Shown here: one piece after another, positions 1-7,395 of the stretch
How the letters are laid out: every line of letters begins with the position of its first letter
Position numbering within the stretch: the stretch's first letter is position 1
Source of the DNA: Candidatus Zixiibacteriota bacterium
GTDB lineage: Bacteria; Zixibacteria; MSB-5A5; GN15; FEB-12
Direction of reading: 5' to 3'
Length of the DNA: 64,000 nucleotides
Assembly: GCA_019038695.1 (NCBI GenBank)
Contig: JAHOYZ010000007.1
Span: 287,724-351,723, forward strand
The notes under the pieces: model-generated
What the model was told of the DNA's origin: nothing
Databases searched by the model: none
Seen by the model: only the letters and a program-made list of their open reading frames with translations
Translations under genes and position numbers: made by a program

Positions 1-314
1 GCTTCCGGCGATTCAATCCTCAGTCGCCACAGATGACTTCCGTCAGCAAGTGTCTCCCAGACTCCGGAGTTCTCCATATTGTAGATAACCTCAAACGGCA
101 TCCCAAAACGAAGCGGAATGTCCTTGCCCACCTCTGCCTCATCTTCCGCCAACAGCGAAAGTCTATCGACATTGGCAGTAACTACCGTCGGTGCATCGGC
201 CAAAGCCAATTTGGAGAAACTCGGCGGTACACCACCACTACTGATCTGTGCCTGAGTGTGGCTGGCGGCGAAGAAAATGAGGAAAACGACAACAACGATG
301 CAAGACATCTTCAT
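1..314 (-). CDS. N-terminus of a secreted trypsin/lysyl-endopeptidase-like protein (partial)
   Basis: Reading the minus strand from an ATG at 314 gives an open frame that runs off the left edge of the window. It starts with a clear signal peptide: MKMSC, then a valine/leucine/phenylalanine core, ending near SHTQA. The mature part begins with GGVPPSFSK and continues through a LLAEDE-type stretch and RFGMPF. It then reads ENSGVWETLADGSHLWRLRI. I recognise this as the propeptide region usually found ahead of secreted trypsin-like (lysyl endopeptidase type) serine peptidases in Bacteroidetes-like bacteria. The catalytic domain would lie outside the window, so the activity is inferred. A ribosome site AAAGGAACG lies about 8 nt before the ATG. 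Confidence 0.7.
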   Translation of the reverse strand, partial: MKMSCIVVVVFLIFFAASHTQAQISSGGVPPSFSKLALADAPTVVTANVDRLSLLAEDEAEVGKDIPLRFGMPFEVIYNMENSGVWETLADGSHLWRLRIESPE

Positions 315-556
315 AATACCCGTTCCTTTAGCGATTTGGATAACTCCATTTTCAGCAACTAATTAGCACAAGTTTGTCCCGGATTGTCATATTCTCAATA
401 TCGAACACTGGAACCGATTCGTTTACCAGAAAGAACTCATGGCAAAAGATATTGTAGTATAACCGTGATCTTACGATGCCAGTTTCAATATGCGGAACAG
501 TTACCGATTGTCAAGAGTTCCATCTCAAAATCGGTGGGGAGCATCCACCTCTTTAC
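315..556. other. divergent intergenic region upstream of cheD
   Basis: Non-coding region between the start of the leftward peptidase gene and the promoter of cheD. An open frame enters here from 476 in the cheD frame. The promoter and ribosome site both lie inside that extension, so I treat it as non-coding. I see no repeat or RNA gene. Confidence 0.4.
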
Positions 557-585
557 TTGACTATTTACAATCGTCAACTTATAGA
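557..585 (+). promoter_or_regulatory. sigma-70-like promoter for cheD
   Basis: TTGACT at 557-562 and TATAGA at 580-585 are separated by 17 bp. A second good -10 box, TATAAT, sits at 596-601. Either would start transcription just ahead of the ATG at 623, which supports the shorter CheD start. Confidence 0.5.
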
Positions 586-622
586 TATCTACCATTATAA
601 TCTATATTACAGAGGCATGGAT

Positions 623-1108
623 ATGATCGATTCCTTAAGGGATAAAACATCCATTGACGTGGACACCGGAGAGGTAAGAACCTCTTCGGAGCCGGTCGTC
701 CTGCGATCTATTGCACTTGGTTCTTGTGTCGCGGTCGTAGTGTACGATAGAACCCATAAGACTGGTGGTCTGGCTCATATTATGCTTCCTGGTCGATCGA
801 TGAAAACAGAAAGTGAGAACCGAACGAAATACGCCGAGGATGCTGTTGATACTGTACTCGAAGCCGTTACGAAACTTGGTACCGATACAGATAACCTTGA
901 AATCTGTGTCGTGGGTGGAGCAAATGTACTCCAGGAAGGAGATATTTCTGACAAAGTGACTAAATCTGTTAAGGATTACTTAAAAGAGATAGGACTCAGG
1001 TGGGACAAAGAAAGGGTCGGGGGGATCGAACGACGGTCTGTTTTTCTTGATGTTGAATCCGGCCAAGTGTTTATTACTGAGGGTGAAGGGACAGCTAATG
1101 AATTATAG
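623..1108 (+). CDS. cheD: CheD-type chemoreceptor glutamine deamidase homologue
   Basis: A 161-residue protein, the usual length of CheD. It contains the active-site block ALGSCVAVVVYD with the catalytic Cys, and GLAHIMLP with the catalytic His. CVVGGANVL and the GGIERRSVFLDVESG tail are also typical. CheD deamidates or demethylates receptor glutamines and can bind CheC. The position matching the Thr of the Thermotoga Cys-His-Thr triad is Ser here, a conservative change. I chose the ATG at 623 over 476 or 617 because AGAGG at 611-615 is well spaced from it and the promoter boxes overlap the longer version. No chemoreceptor gene is nearby. The next gene is a large sensor kinase 57 bp downstream, so the target could be a kinase-linked sensor. 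Confidence 0.85.
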   Translation: MIDSLRDKTSIDVDTGEVRTSSEPVVLRSIALGSCVAVVVYDRTHKTGGLAHIMLPGRSMKTESENRTKYAEDAVDTVLEAVTKLGTDTDNLEICVVGGANVLQEGDISDKVTKSVKDYLKEIGLRWDKERVGGIERRSVFLDVESGQVFITEGEGTANEL

Positions 1109-1165
1109 GCATGCGGCGCAGCCGCTACGCATCAAGGGAAGTGACTTAAGGGAAGGAACCAGTTA

Positions 1166-4100
1166 ATGAACACTAAGAAGAGATCACTGAAGCGAGGCTT
1201 GTTCAAACGCTACAGTACCTCAATATCTATAGGTCTCATAGGCCTGGCGCTATCGTTGACGGTGTTTTTCTTTGTGGGAGAATGGGAGACCAAGTGGCGT
1301 AAATCCGTCTTTGATCAGTTGGCTGAGTCCCGCTGTAATTCCTTCAGAAGCGAAATACATCAGCATCTTCACGAGTTGATGGCTCTCAAACGATTCTATG
1401 ATGGTTCGCAGTTTGTGAGCCGCGAAGAGTTTGATCAATTTGTCACGCCAATTTTTTGTGTTCATCAGGATCTTCGTGGGTTTGGCTGGGCACCCCGTGT
1501 AACTGATACAGACCGCAATGTTTTCGAGCAGACTTTGCAAGCGGAGGGATTGGCAAACTACCAGATTCACGATTCCTCAGTTCCAGGTGAGATGGAAATC
1601 GCGGCTCACCATAAAGAATATTACCCGGTTCTGTATCGAACCCCCCAACTAGACTGGGCGATTGGTCTGAATCAATTCTCCCAATCGCTTCGGCGTGAAG
1701 CTATTGAGCAAGCACGTGATATGAATCAAGTGGTAATCACAGGGCCGACCATATTCCCGAGCGAACTGAAGAACAGGTTCGGAACCATTACCTTTGCACC
1801 AGTATACAAGAAGGGCATGCCGACCACAACCGTTGAAGAACGCCGGGCGGCCATTGAAGGGATTGTCATCTGCGCCATGGGGGTCGGCGATATCTTAGAG
1901 AGTGTGATTGGGGAGCTGCAACCCGGAGGGATAGATATTAGTGTGAGCGACCTTTCCGCGCCCGAGGGAGAACAACTCCTCTTCCACCACACATCGCGCT
2001 TACGCAACGCGGAAGAGGATGATCTCACACACCAAGGGAAAAACGGTTTCGGGTTGTCATTTGTCACTTCCTTTGAAGTAGCCAATCGAACATGGGAGAT
2101 GCATTGTACGCCGTCATCAGGTTATCTAACATCTCATCCTGTATGGATTAACTGGATATTACTATTGGGTGGCTTGATTCTCACATCACTGTTGGCAGCA
2201 TTCGTATACACAAGACAGACCCGTATGGCCGTCATTGAGGAACTGGTGGATAAGCGCACTGCCCAATTGCGAGCGAGTGAGCAGCAACTGAAAGCTACCA
2301 ATCAACAGTTACGGGCAGGCGAGCAGCAACTGAAAGCTGCCAATCAGCAGTTGAAAGCCCAAGAGCAACAACTGAGGGCATCCAATCAGCAATTGCGAGC
2401 GAGTGAAGAGAATTACCGTCTGCTTATAGACTCGGTCGATGCTGGCATCAACCTCATTGATAGAGAGGGCAACTTCCTTCTAGTGAATGACAGATCCGCA
2501 AATATGATGGGTATATCTCCAGCGGACCTAATCGGCAAGAACATCAGCAACGTGATGCCGCCTGATTATCTGGCACTGGCTATGGAAAGGCTCAATAGGG
2601 TTGTGGAAACGGGGGTTGGAGAAGTCCATGAAATGTTCGTCGAGCAGTTCCAGCGATGGTTTCTGGAAAACCTGCAGCCGGTTAAGAACACTTCAGGAGA
2701 GACCATTGGTATTCAGGTCATGTCCCAGGATATTACCGAACGCAAACAGTACGATGATGCACTACTGAAAAGTAAAGAAGTCGCCGAGAACTATCTCAAT
2801 GTTGCTGCTGAGATTATAATATCTCTGAATGCAGAAGGTACGATTACACTGCTGAATGAAAGCGGACATAGTACCCTCGGATACAATAAGGGCGATTTAA
2901 TTGGAAAGAACTGGTTCGATACGTGCTTACCTGCAAGATTGCGAAATGAGGTTGGTATCGTTTTTAACAAGCTGATGCAAGGAGAGATTGAAGAAGTCAT
3001 AACGTACGAGAATCCGATTGTAACGAAAAGTGGGGGCGAGAAGATTATCTTGTGGCATAACACTTTACTTAGAGATGAAGCCGGCAACATATGTGGATCA
3101 CTGAGTTCAGGAGAGGATATTACCGAGCGCAAACAGGCGGAAGAGGCATTGCAGGAAAGTGAAACAAAGTTTAGAACATACGTAAGCCATGCACCGGACG
3201 CGATATTCATAGCGAATGCTCTGGGCAGTTTCGTTGATGTCAATTTGGCCGCCAGCAAGATTACTGGCTATTCCAGATCAGAACTACTGAGCATGTCTGT
3301 TCTCGATCTGGCTGATCCAAAAGCACGGCCGGAAGAGCTCGAGAGTTTTAAAAGGCTAATGGAAATAGGTCGAGAAAATTCAGAAACCAAGTTGAAACGC
3401 AAAGATGGTTCGATCATCTGGGTCTCATTAGATGCTGTCTCTCTCTCTGAAGACCGCTTAATGGCCTTTATTTCGGATATCACGGAGACCAAACGGCTTC
3501 GCGAATTGGAATCACGGGCTCAACGGTTGGAATCTGCAGGTAAGATATCGGGTCAGATTGCCCATGATTTTAACAACCTCCTTGCACCGTTGATCGCCTA
3601 CCCGGAGTTCATTCGTGAGGAGCTGCCCAAAAACCACCCCGCTCTGACCTACTTGACAAGCATTGAAGATTCAGCGGCACGGATAGCCGATATCAACCAG
3701 CAATTGTTGACGCTGGGAAGACGAGGTCACTACAATCAACAGGTTATGAACCTGAACGAAATTATTATGCGGGCAGTCAAAGAGATGGATGCATTGCCAG
3801 CTACTATGACATGCAAAATGCAATTGGATGAAGATCTGATGAATGTCATGGGTGGAGGAGCCCAAATTCATCGGGTCATCTCCAATCTCCTTACCAACGC
3901 CCAGGATGCGATCCAGGACGTTGGACAGATTACAGTCAAGACCGAAAACTACTACGTCGATGAAATGTGTGTGGCTTACGGTCGCGTTCCCAAAGGCGAA
4001 TATGTCAAAATGACTCTTTCGGACACCGGTTGCGGTATCCCGGATGATATAATCCAGAAAATATTTGATCCCTTCTTCACCTCCAAGACAACCGACAAAA

Positions 4101-4630
4101 AACGTGGGTCCGGACTTGGCTTGAGTGTTGTTGATTCGGTGCTGAAGGATCACAATGGATACCTGGATTTGAGCAGTAAAGTTGGTCAGGGAACATCCTT
4201 CTACCTGTATTTCCCGATAACACGCGAGGATGTTGGAATATCCGAGATTCAACAGTCTGATGGTGGCACCGAAACGATCTTGGTGGTCGACGACGATGAG
4301 CTTCAGCGAGATGTCTCCATGAAGCTCCTGAGTAAGCTGGGGTACAAAGTAAGCACAGCTGAGAGTGGTGAGAAGGCAATTGAGTTTCTCAAGGACAATC
4401 CGCAGGACCTACTGGTTATGGATATGGTCATGCCGATGGGAATAGATGGAGCGGAAACATATCGGCAAGTTGCTGAGTTCAACCCCGGTCAGAAAGCTAT
4501 CATTGTCTCCGGGTTCTCTGAAACCGATCGGGTGCTTGAAGCACAGAAGTTCGGGGCGGGAGCTTTTGTCAAGAAACCTTTGACGGTAAAAGACGTCGCC
4601 GCCGCAGTTCGCATGGAGTTGGACCGGTAG
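1166..4630 (+). CDS. hybrid sensor histidine kinase (CHASE, three PAS, HisKA, HATPase, receiver)
   Basis: An 1154-residue membrane sensor. Transmembrane helices lie at about 18-38 and 327-348. Between them is an extracytoplasmic CHASE domain (about 85-300, with LRGFGWAPRV and VITGPTIFPSE). A heptad-repeat linker (366-414) is followed by three PAS domains (about 415-525, 535-655, 660-778), two ending in the ITERKQ PAC motif. The phosphoacceptor helix carries His800 in QIAHDFNNLLAP. The ATPase domain shows the N box LLTNAQDAI, DTGCGIP and GSGLGLSVV. A C-terminal receiver has VVDDDE and the phospho-Asp near 1086 in VMDMVMP, then IIVSGF and FVKKPL. It probably senses a small extracellular ligand through CHASE and relays phosphate internally from His to Asp. 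It lies directly downstream of cheD; no DNA-binding output gene is adjacent. Ribosome site GGAAGGAA precedes the ATG. Confidence 0.93.
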   Translation: MNTKKRSLKRGLFKRYSTSISIGLIGLALSLTVFFFVGEWETKWRKSVFDQLAESRCNSFRSEIHQHLHELMALKRFYDGSQFVSREEFDQFVTPIFCVHQDLRGFGWAPRVTDTDRNVFEQTLQAEGLANYQIHDSSVPGEMEIAAHHKEYYPVLYRTPQLDWAIGLNQFSQSLRREAIEQARDMNQVVITGPTIFPSELKNRFGTITFAPVYKKGMPTTTVEERRAAIEGIVICAMGVGDILESVIGELQPGGIDISVSDLSAPEGEQLLFHHTSRLRNAEEDDLTHQGKNGFGLSFVTSFEVANRTWEMHCTPSSGYLTSHPVWINWILLLGGLILTSLLAAFVYTRQTRMAVIEELVDKRTAQLRASEQQLKATNQQLRAGEQQLKAANQQLKAQEQQLRASNQQLRASEENYRLLIDSVDAGINLIDREGNFLLVNDRSANMMGISPADLIGKNISNVMPPDYLALAMERLNRVVETGVGEVHEMFVEQFQRWFLENLQPVKNTSGETIGIQVMSQDITERKQYDDALLKSKEVAENYLNVAAEIIISLNAEGTITLLNESGHSTLGYNKGDLIGKNWFDTCLPARLRNEVGIVFNKLMQGEIEEVITYENPIVTKSGGEKIILWHNTLLRDEAGNICGSLSSGEDITERKQAEEALQESETKFRTYVSHAPDAIFIANALGSFVDVNLAASKITGYSRSELLSMSVLDLADPKARPEELESFKRLMEIGRENSETKLKRKDGSIIWVSLDAVSLSEDRLMAFISDITETKRLRELESRAQRLESAGKISGQIAHDFNNLLAPLIAYPEFIREELPKNHPALTYLTSIEDSAARIADINQQLLTLGRRGHYNQQVMNLNEIIMRAVKEMDALPATMTCKMQLDEDLMNVMGGGAQIHRVISNLLTNAQDAIQDVGQITVKTENYYVDEMCVAYGRVPKGEYVKMTLSDTGCGIPDDIIQKIFDPFFTSKTTDKKRGSGLGLSVVDSVLKDHNGYLDLSSKVGQGTSFYLYFPITREDVGISEIQQSDGGTETILVVDDDELQRDVSMKLLSKLGYKVSTAESGEKAIEFLKDNPQDLLVMDMVMPMGIDGAETYRQVAEFNPGQKAIIVSGFSETDRVLEAQKFGAGAFVKKPLTVKDVAAAVRMELDR
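2261..2407 (+). repeat. seven-fold 21-bp in-gene repeat encoding a heptad coiled coil
   Basis: Seven consecutive seven-residue units follow the pattern QQL(K/R)A(S/T/A/G/Q)(E/N): AQLRASE, QQLKATN, QQLRAGE, QQLKAAN, QQLKAQE, QQLRASN, QQLRASE. The unit length equals one coiled-coil heptad, so the segment forms a continuous signalling helix between the membrane and the first PAS domain. Confidence 0.8.
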
Positions 4631-4730
4631 GGGGTAGTAGGCAATCTACAGGGCAGCGTCTGCAATCCCGGGCACAGGAAGCCGGTTCTATAGAAAAACC
4701 CAAAACAATTGGACTTTGGAGAGGCTATCT

Positions 4731-5525
4731 CTAATCGTCTGATTTGGTGTTCCGGTCACTGCTGGAATCGTCGGTGGCGTTGAGGTCGACCATATTCGTA
4801 CCGTCGAGATACTTCACAGGATTGGGGTTTGAGATTCGAGTCAATTTCTGTGTGACATCCCCGATCTTCATCGCTGCTTCTTCGATGGTCTTCAGCTTCG
4901 ATTTCAGTTCGTCATCAATATCCTTACGGCCTAACATTAGCAACTGGACACTGGCCAGAATGGCTTGAAGAGGATTGTTGATTTCGTGGTTCACAGTGAC
5001 CGCCGTATCAAGAATACCGCTTAGACGTTCTTTTTCGAGTCGGCTCTTAAGCGTCTCGGAATCGCCGGCACCAGTGCCGGCAGCATGGTGCAAGGCAACC
5101 AATGCCGAAAGCGTTTGCAGGAAATCCTCCTCGGAGACAATCGTCCGTTCGCCCTCCTGTAAACCGATCACAGCCCCGAATGATCTTCCATGATAAACCA
5201 ACGGTAACGTGAAAGAATGTCTTGGAACATCTCCACCAAAAGACAGAAAAGCTGCAGTCAGATTTCGATCCCGTCGGAGTTCGTCAAAGAGACTCTTTTC
5301 GAGCTCCATAAGACGCGCCTTATCCGCTTCGCCGACAGTATGGGTTACGGTCAACGTAGGAGTGAAAGATTCATCCCAGAAAATCAGAGCTACCGCGTTC
5401 AGCCCGACCAGTTCTGATGTCTGGGCCAAAGCGGCTTCGGCCAAGTGCTCAAACCGGTCCCCTCGGGAAGCGGCCAGGGCAAGCTGCCGAATAATGTCGA
5501 ATCTGTCAGTCGAATGGTCTTTCAT
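4731..5525 (-). CDS. GAF-domain protein with histidine-kinase phosphoacceptor helix but no ATPase domain
   Basis: A soluble protein of 264 residues. Residues about 15-150 look like a GAF domain (LVYHGRSFGAVIGLQEGE is a GAF-like core). Residues 165-230 match a dimerisation/phosphoacceptor domain, with His180 in VNHEINNPLQAILASV followed by a long amphipathic helix. The protein then ends in a polar tail (NATDDSSSDRN), with no N, G1 or G2 boxes of a HATPase domain. It may therefore be phosphorylated by another kinase, act as a scaffold, or form heterodimers. It is convergent with the hybrid kinase gene (100 bp between stops). Start at ATG 5525 with a weak GTAAGAAC ribosome site. Confidence 0.75.
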   Translation of the reverse strand: MKDHSTDRFDIIRQLALAASRGDRFEHLAEAALAQTSELVGLNAVALIFWDESFTPTLTVTHTVGEADKARLMELEKSLFDELRRDRNLTAAFLSFGGDVPRHSFTLPLVYHGRSFGAVIGLQEGERTIVSEEDFLQTLSALVALHHAAGTGAGDSETLKSRLEKERLSGILDTAVTVNHEINNPLQAILASVQLLMLGRKDIDDELKSKLKTIEEAAMKIGDVTQKLTRISNPNPVKYLDGTNMVDLNATDDSSSDRNTKSDD

Positions 5526-5746
5526 AAGTTCTTACGGCTCCGCCGTCACTACCTTTGGAGCAAATGGAGTGCCCCGGCGATCACCTGACCCTCAAAGAGG
5601 ACAAATCTGAAGTACGCCATAAGATACTACTGAATCACTAACTTATCCACTGCTTTCCGCTGTGCATCTATTGCACACTGTATTTTATTGTTAATAGAGG
5701 CCTGCAATCGGATTCACATAATGTGTTGCAGAATCAAATCAAGACA

Positions 5747-5775
5747 TTGACAAGCCCTCAAGCAGTCTGTACATT
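5747..5775 (+). promoter_or_regulatory. sigma-70-like promoter for purF
   Basis: TTGACA at 5747-5752 and TACATT at 5770-5775, spacer 17 bp. The -10 box is weak, but the position gives a leader of about 28 nt to the purF ATG. Confidence 0.45.
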
Positions 5776-5809
5776 GTTGGCTTCCTGTCAACGGAAATTG
5801 AGGTAGTTG

Positions 5810-7228
5810 ATGGTAGAGTCGGCAATACATGATGAGTGTGGAATATTTGGAGTCTACGGACATTCCAAAGCCGCGGAATTGACCTACTTCGGACTCTACG
5901 CCCTTCAGCATCGAGGTCAGGAATCGGCTGGCATTGTAACCTCTTACAACGGATCGATTCACTACAAGAAAGGCATGGGGCTGGTATCTGAGGTGTTCTC
6001 CGAACCGTCCGTCCTGCCCGCCCTGCGTGGCAAACTGGCTATCGGTCATACACGATACAGCACCACCGGGGCGTCGTCGTTGATCAACATTCAGCCGTTC
6101 TTAATCACTAACAAATCCCATTATACCGCGATCGCTCATAACGGCAATCTGACCAACTCGCTGGAACTGCGCGAGAAGCTTGATGCCCGGGGATCGATAT
6201 TTCAAACCACATCCGACACAGAGATTATCCTCCATCTCGCCGCTCGATCCCCGAAACCAACTCCACTTGAGCGTATATGCGACGCCTTGCGGAGTATCCG
6301 GGGCGCTTATTCCCTGCTTTTGTTGACCGAGGATTCAATTATTGCTGCGCGTGACCCTCACGGATTCCGGCCGCTGGCACTCGGTAAGTATCAGAAATCC
6401 TGGGTCGTGGCCTCCGAGACAACGGCCTTTGATTTGATCGGAGCCCGGTATGTTCGTGACATTGAGCCGGGAGAAGTCCTCGAGATTTCCGCTGACGGGC
6501 TGAAATCGACCTTTCCCTGCAAAAAAACACCACAGGCATGCTGCATATTTGAGTATATCTATTTCTCCCGACCAGACTCGATTGTATTTGGGGAAAATGT
6601 TGATAAGATCCGGCGTCGTCTCGGGCGTCGGTTGGCCAAAGAATACCCGGTCGATGCCGACATCGTCATTGGTATTCCCGACTCCGCCAACACTGCGACA
6701 CTCGGCTTTGCCGAAGAGTCGGGCATTCGGTTTGAGATCGGCCTCATCCGCAATCACTACGTCGGTCGTACCTTCATTGATCCAAAGCAGAGTATCCGAG
6801 ACCTCGACGTAAAAGTGAAATTCAACCCGGTCAAGGGAGTACTAAAGGGACGACGGGTAGTCGTGGTTGATGATTCAATTGTACGCGGGACCACATCACG
6901 AAAACTGATCAAGTTGATCCGGGAGGCCGGAGCCAAAGAAATACACTTCCGGGTTTCATCGCCACCGATCATTGCTCCCTGTTTCTTTGGGATCGACATG
7001 CCTACCAGAAAAGAGTTGATTGGGGCACAAATGACAATTCCTGAAATCGAGCAATACCTTGGGGCCGACTCCTTGCGCTACCTGTCACTCAAGGGAATGC
7101 TGGCCATGAAGTCCCTGCCCAACACGGGCTTCTGCTCGAGTTGCTTTTCGGGGAAATATCCGATCAGAGTACCACGTATCAATGGCAAGTTACGACTCGA
7201 TATCAAGACCCCCAAAATTTCATCGTAA
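5810..7228 (+). CDS. purF: amidophosphoribosyltransferase
   Basis: First committed step of purine synthesis: glutamine plus PRPP gives 5-phosphoribosylamine. The glutaminase half has a short leader and then nucleophile Cys10 in DECGIFGVYG, followed by LQHRGQESAGI and GHTRYSTTG. The phosphoribosyltransferase half has VVVVDDSIVRGTTSRK, the PRPP loop. Cysteines in ACCIFEYIYF, APCFFGID and GFCSSCFSG match the four ligands of the 4Fe-4S cluster of the Bacillus-type enzyme, so this is an oxygen-sensitive form with a processed propeptide. I chose ATG 5810 rather than TTG 5807 because GAGG at 5800-5803 is six bases away. Length 472 residues, normal for the family. It stands alone, not in a pur cluster. 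Confidence 0.96.
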   Translation: MVESAIHDECGIFGVYGHSKAAELTYFGLYALQHRGQESAGIVTSYNGSIHYKKGMGLVSEVFSEPSVLPALRGKLAIGHTRYSTTGASSLINIQPFLITNKSHYTAIAHNGNLTNSLELREKLDARGSIFQTTSDTEIILHLAARSPKPTPLERICDALRSIRGAYSLLLLTEDSIIAARDPHGFRPLALGKYQKSWVVASETTAFDLIGARYVRDIEPGEVLEISADGLKSTFPCKKTPQACCIFEYIYFSRPDSIVFGENVDKIRRRLGRRLAKEYPVDADIVIGIPDSANTATLGFAEESGIRFEIGLIRNHYVGRTFIDPKQSIRDLDVKVKFNPVKGVLKGRRVVVVDDSIVRGTTSRKLIKLIREAGAKEIHFRVSSPPIIAPCFFGIDMPTRKELIGAQMTIPEIEQYLGADSLRYLSLKGMLAMKSLPNTGFCSSCFSGKYPIRVPRINGKLRLDIKTPKISS

Positions 7229-7287
7229 TGTCTTTTGGCTGTCGTCAGACAGCTATCTGCCGATAATCCCTATAAGTGGACATTCGG

Positions 7288-7317
7288 TTGACAAAAATGC
7301 GGTTAGGGTGTTATATT
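7288..7317 (+). promoter_or_regulatory. sigma-70-like promoter for the subtilisin-like peptidase gene
   Basis: TTGACA at 7288-7293 and TATATT at 7312-7317 with an 18-bp spacer, about 80 bp ahead of the GTG start. Confidence 0.5.
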
Positions 7318-7395
7318 GTAATGGACCTTACCGTATTGCGCCGTCAACTTTACTGGTCGAACCGTCAGCGAACAGATTCCTGACTCGGAGGAAAT

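Noticed and set aside
476..622. N-terminal extension of CheD from an upstream ATG
   Set aside because: The extra 49 residues do not resemble CheD, and the promoter boxes and ribosome site lie inside them.
7240..7262. Short hairpin GCTGTC-GTCA-GACAGC after purF
   Set aside because: Only a six-bp stem and no T-tract follows, so it is not called a terminator.
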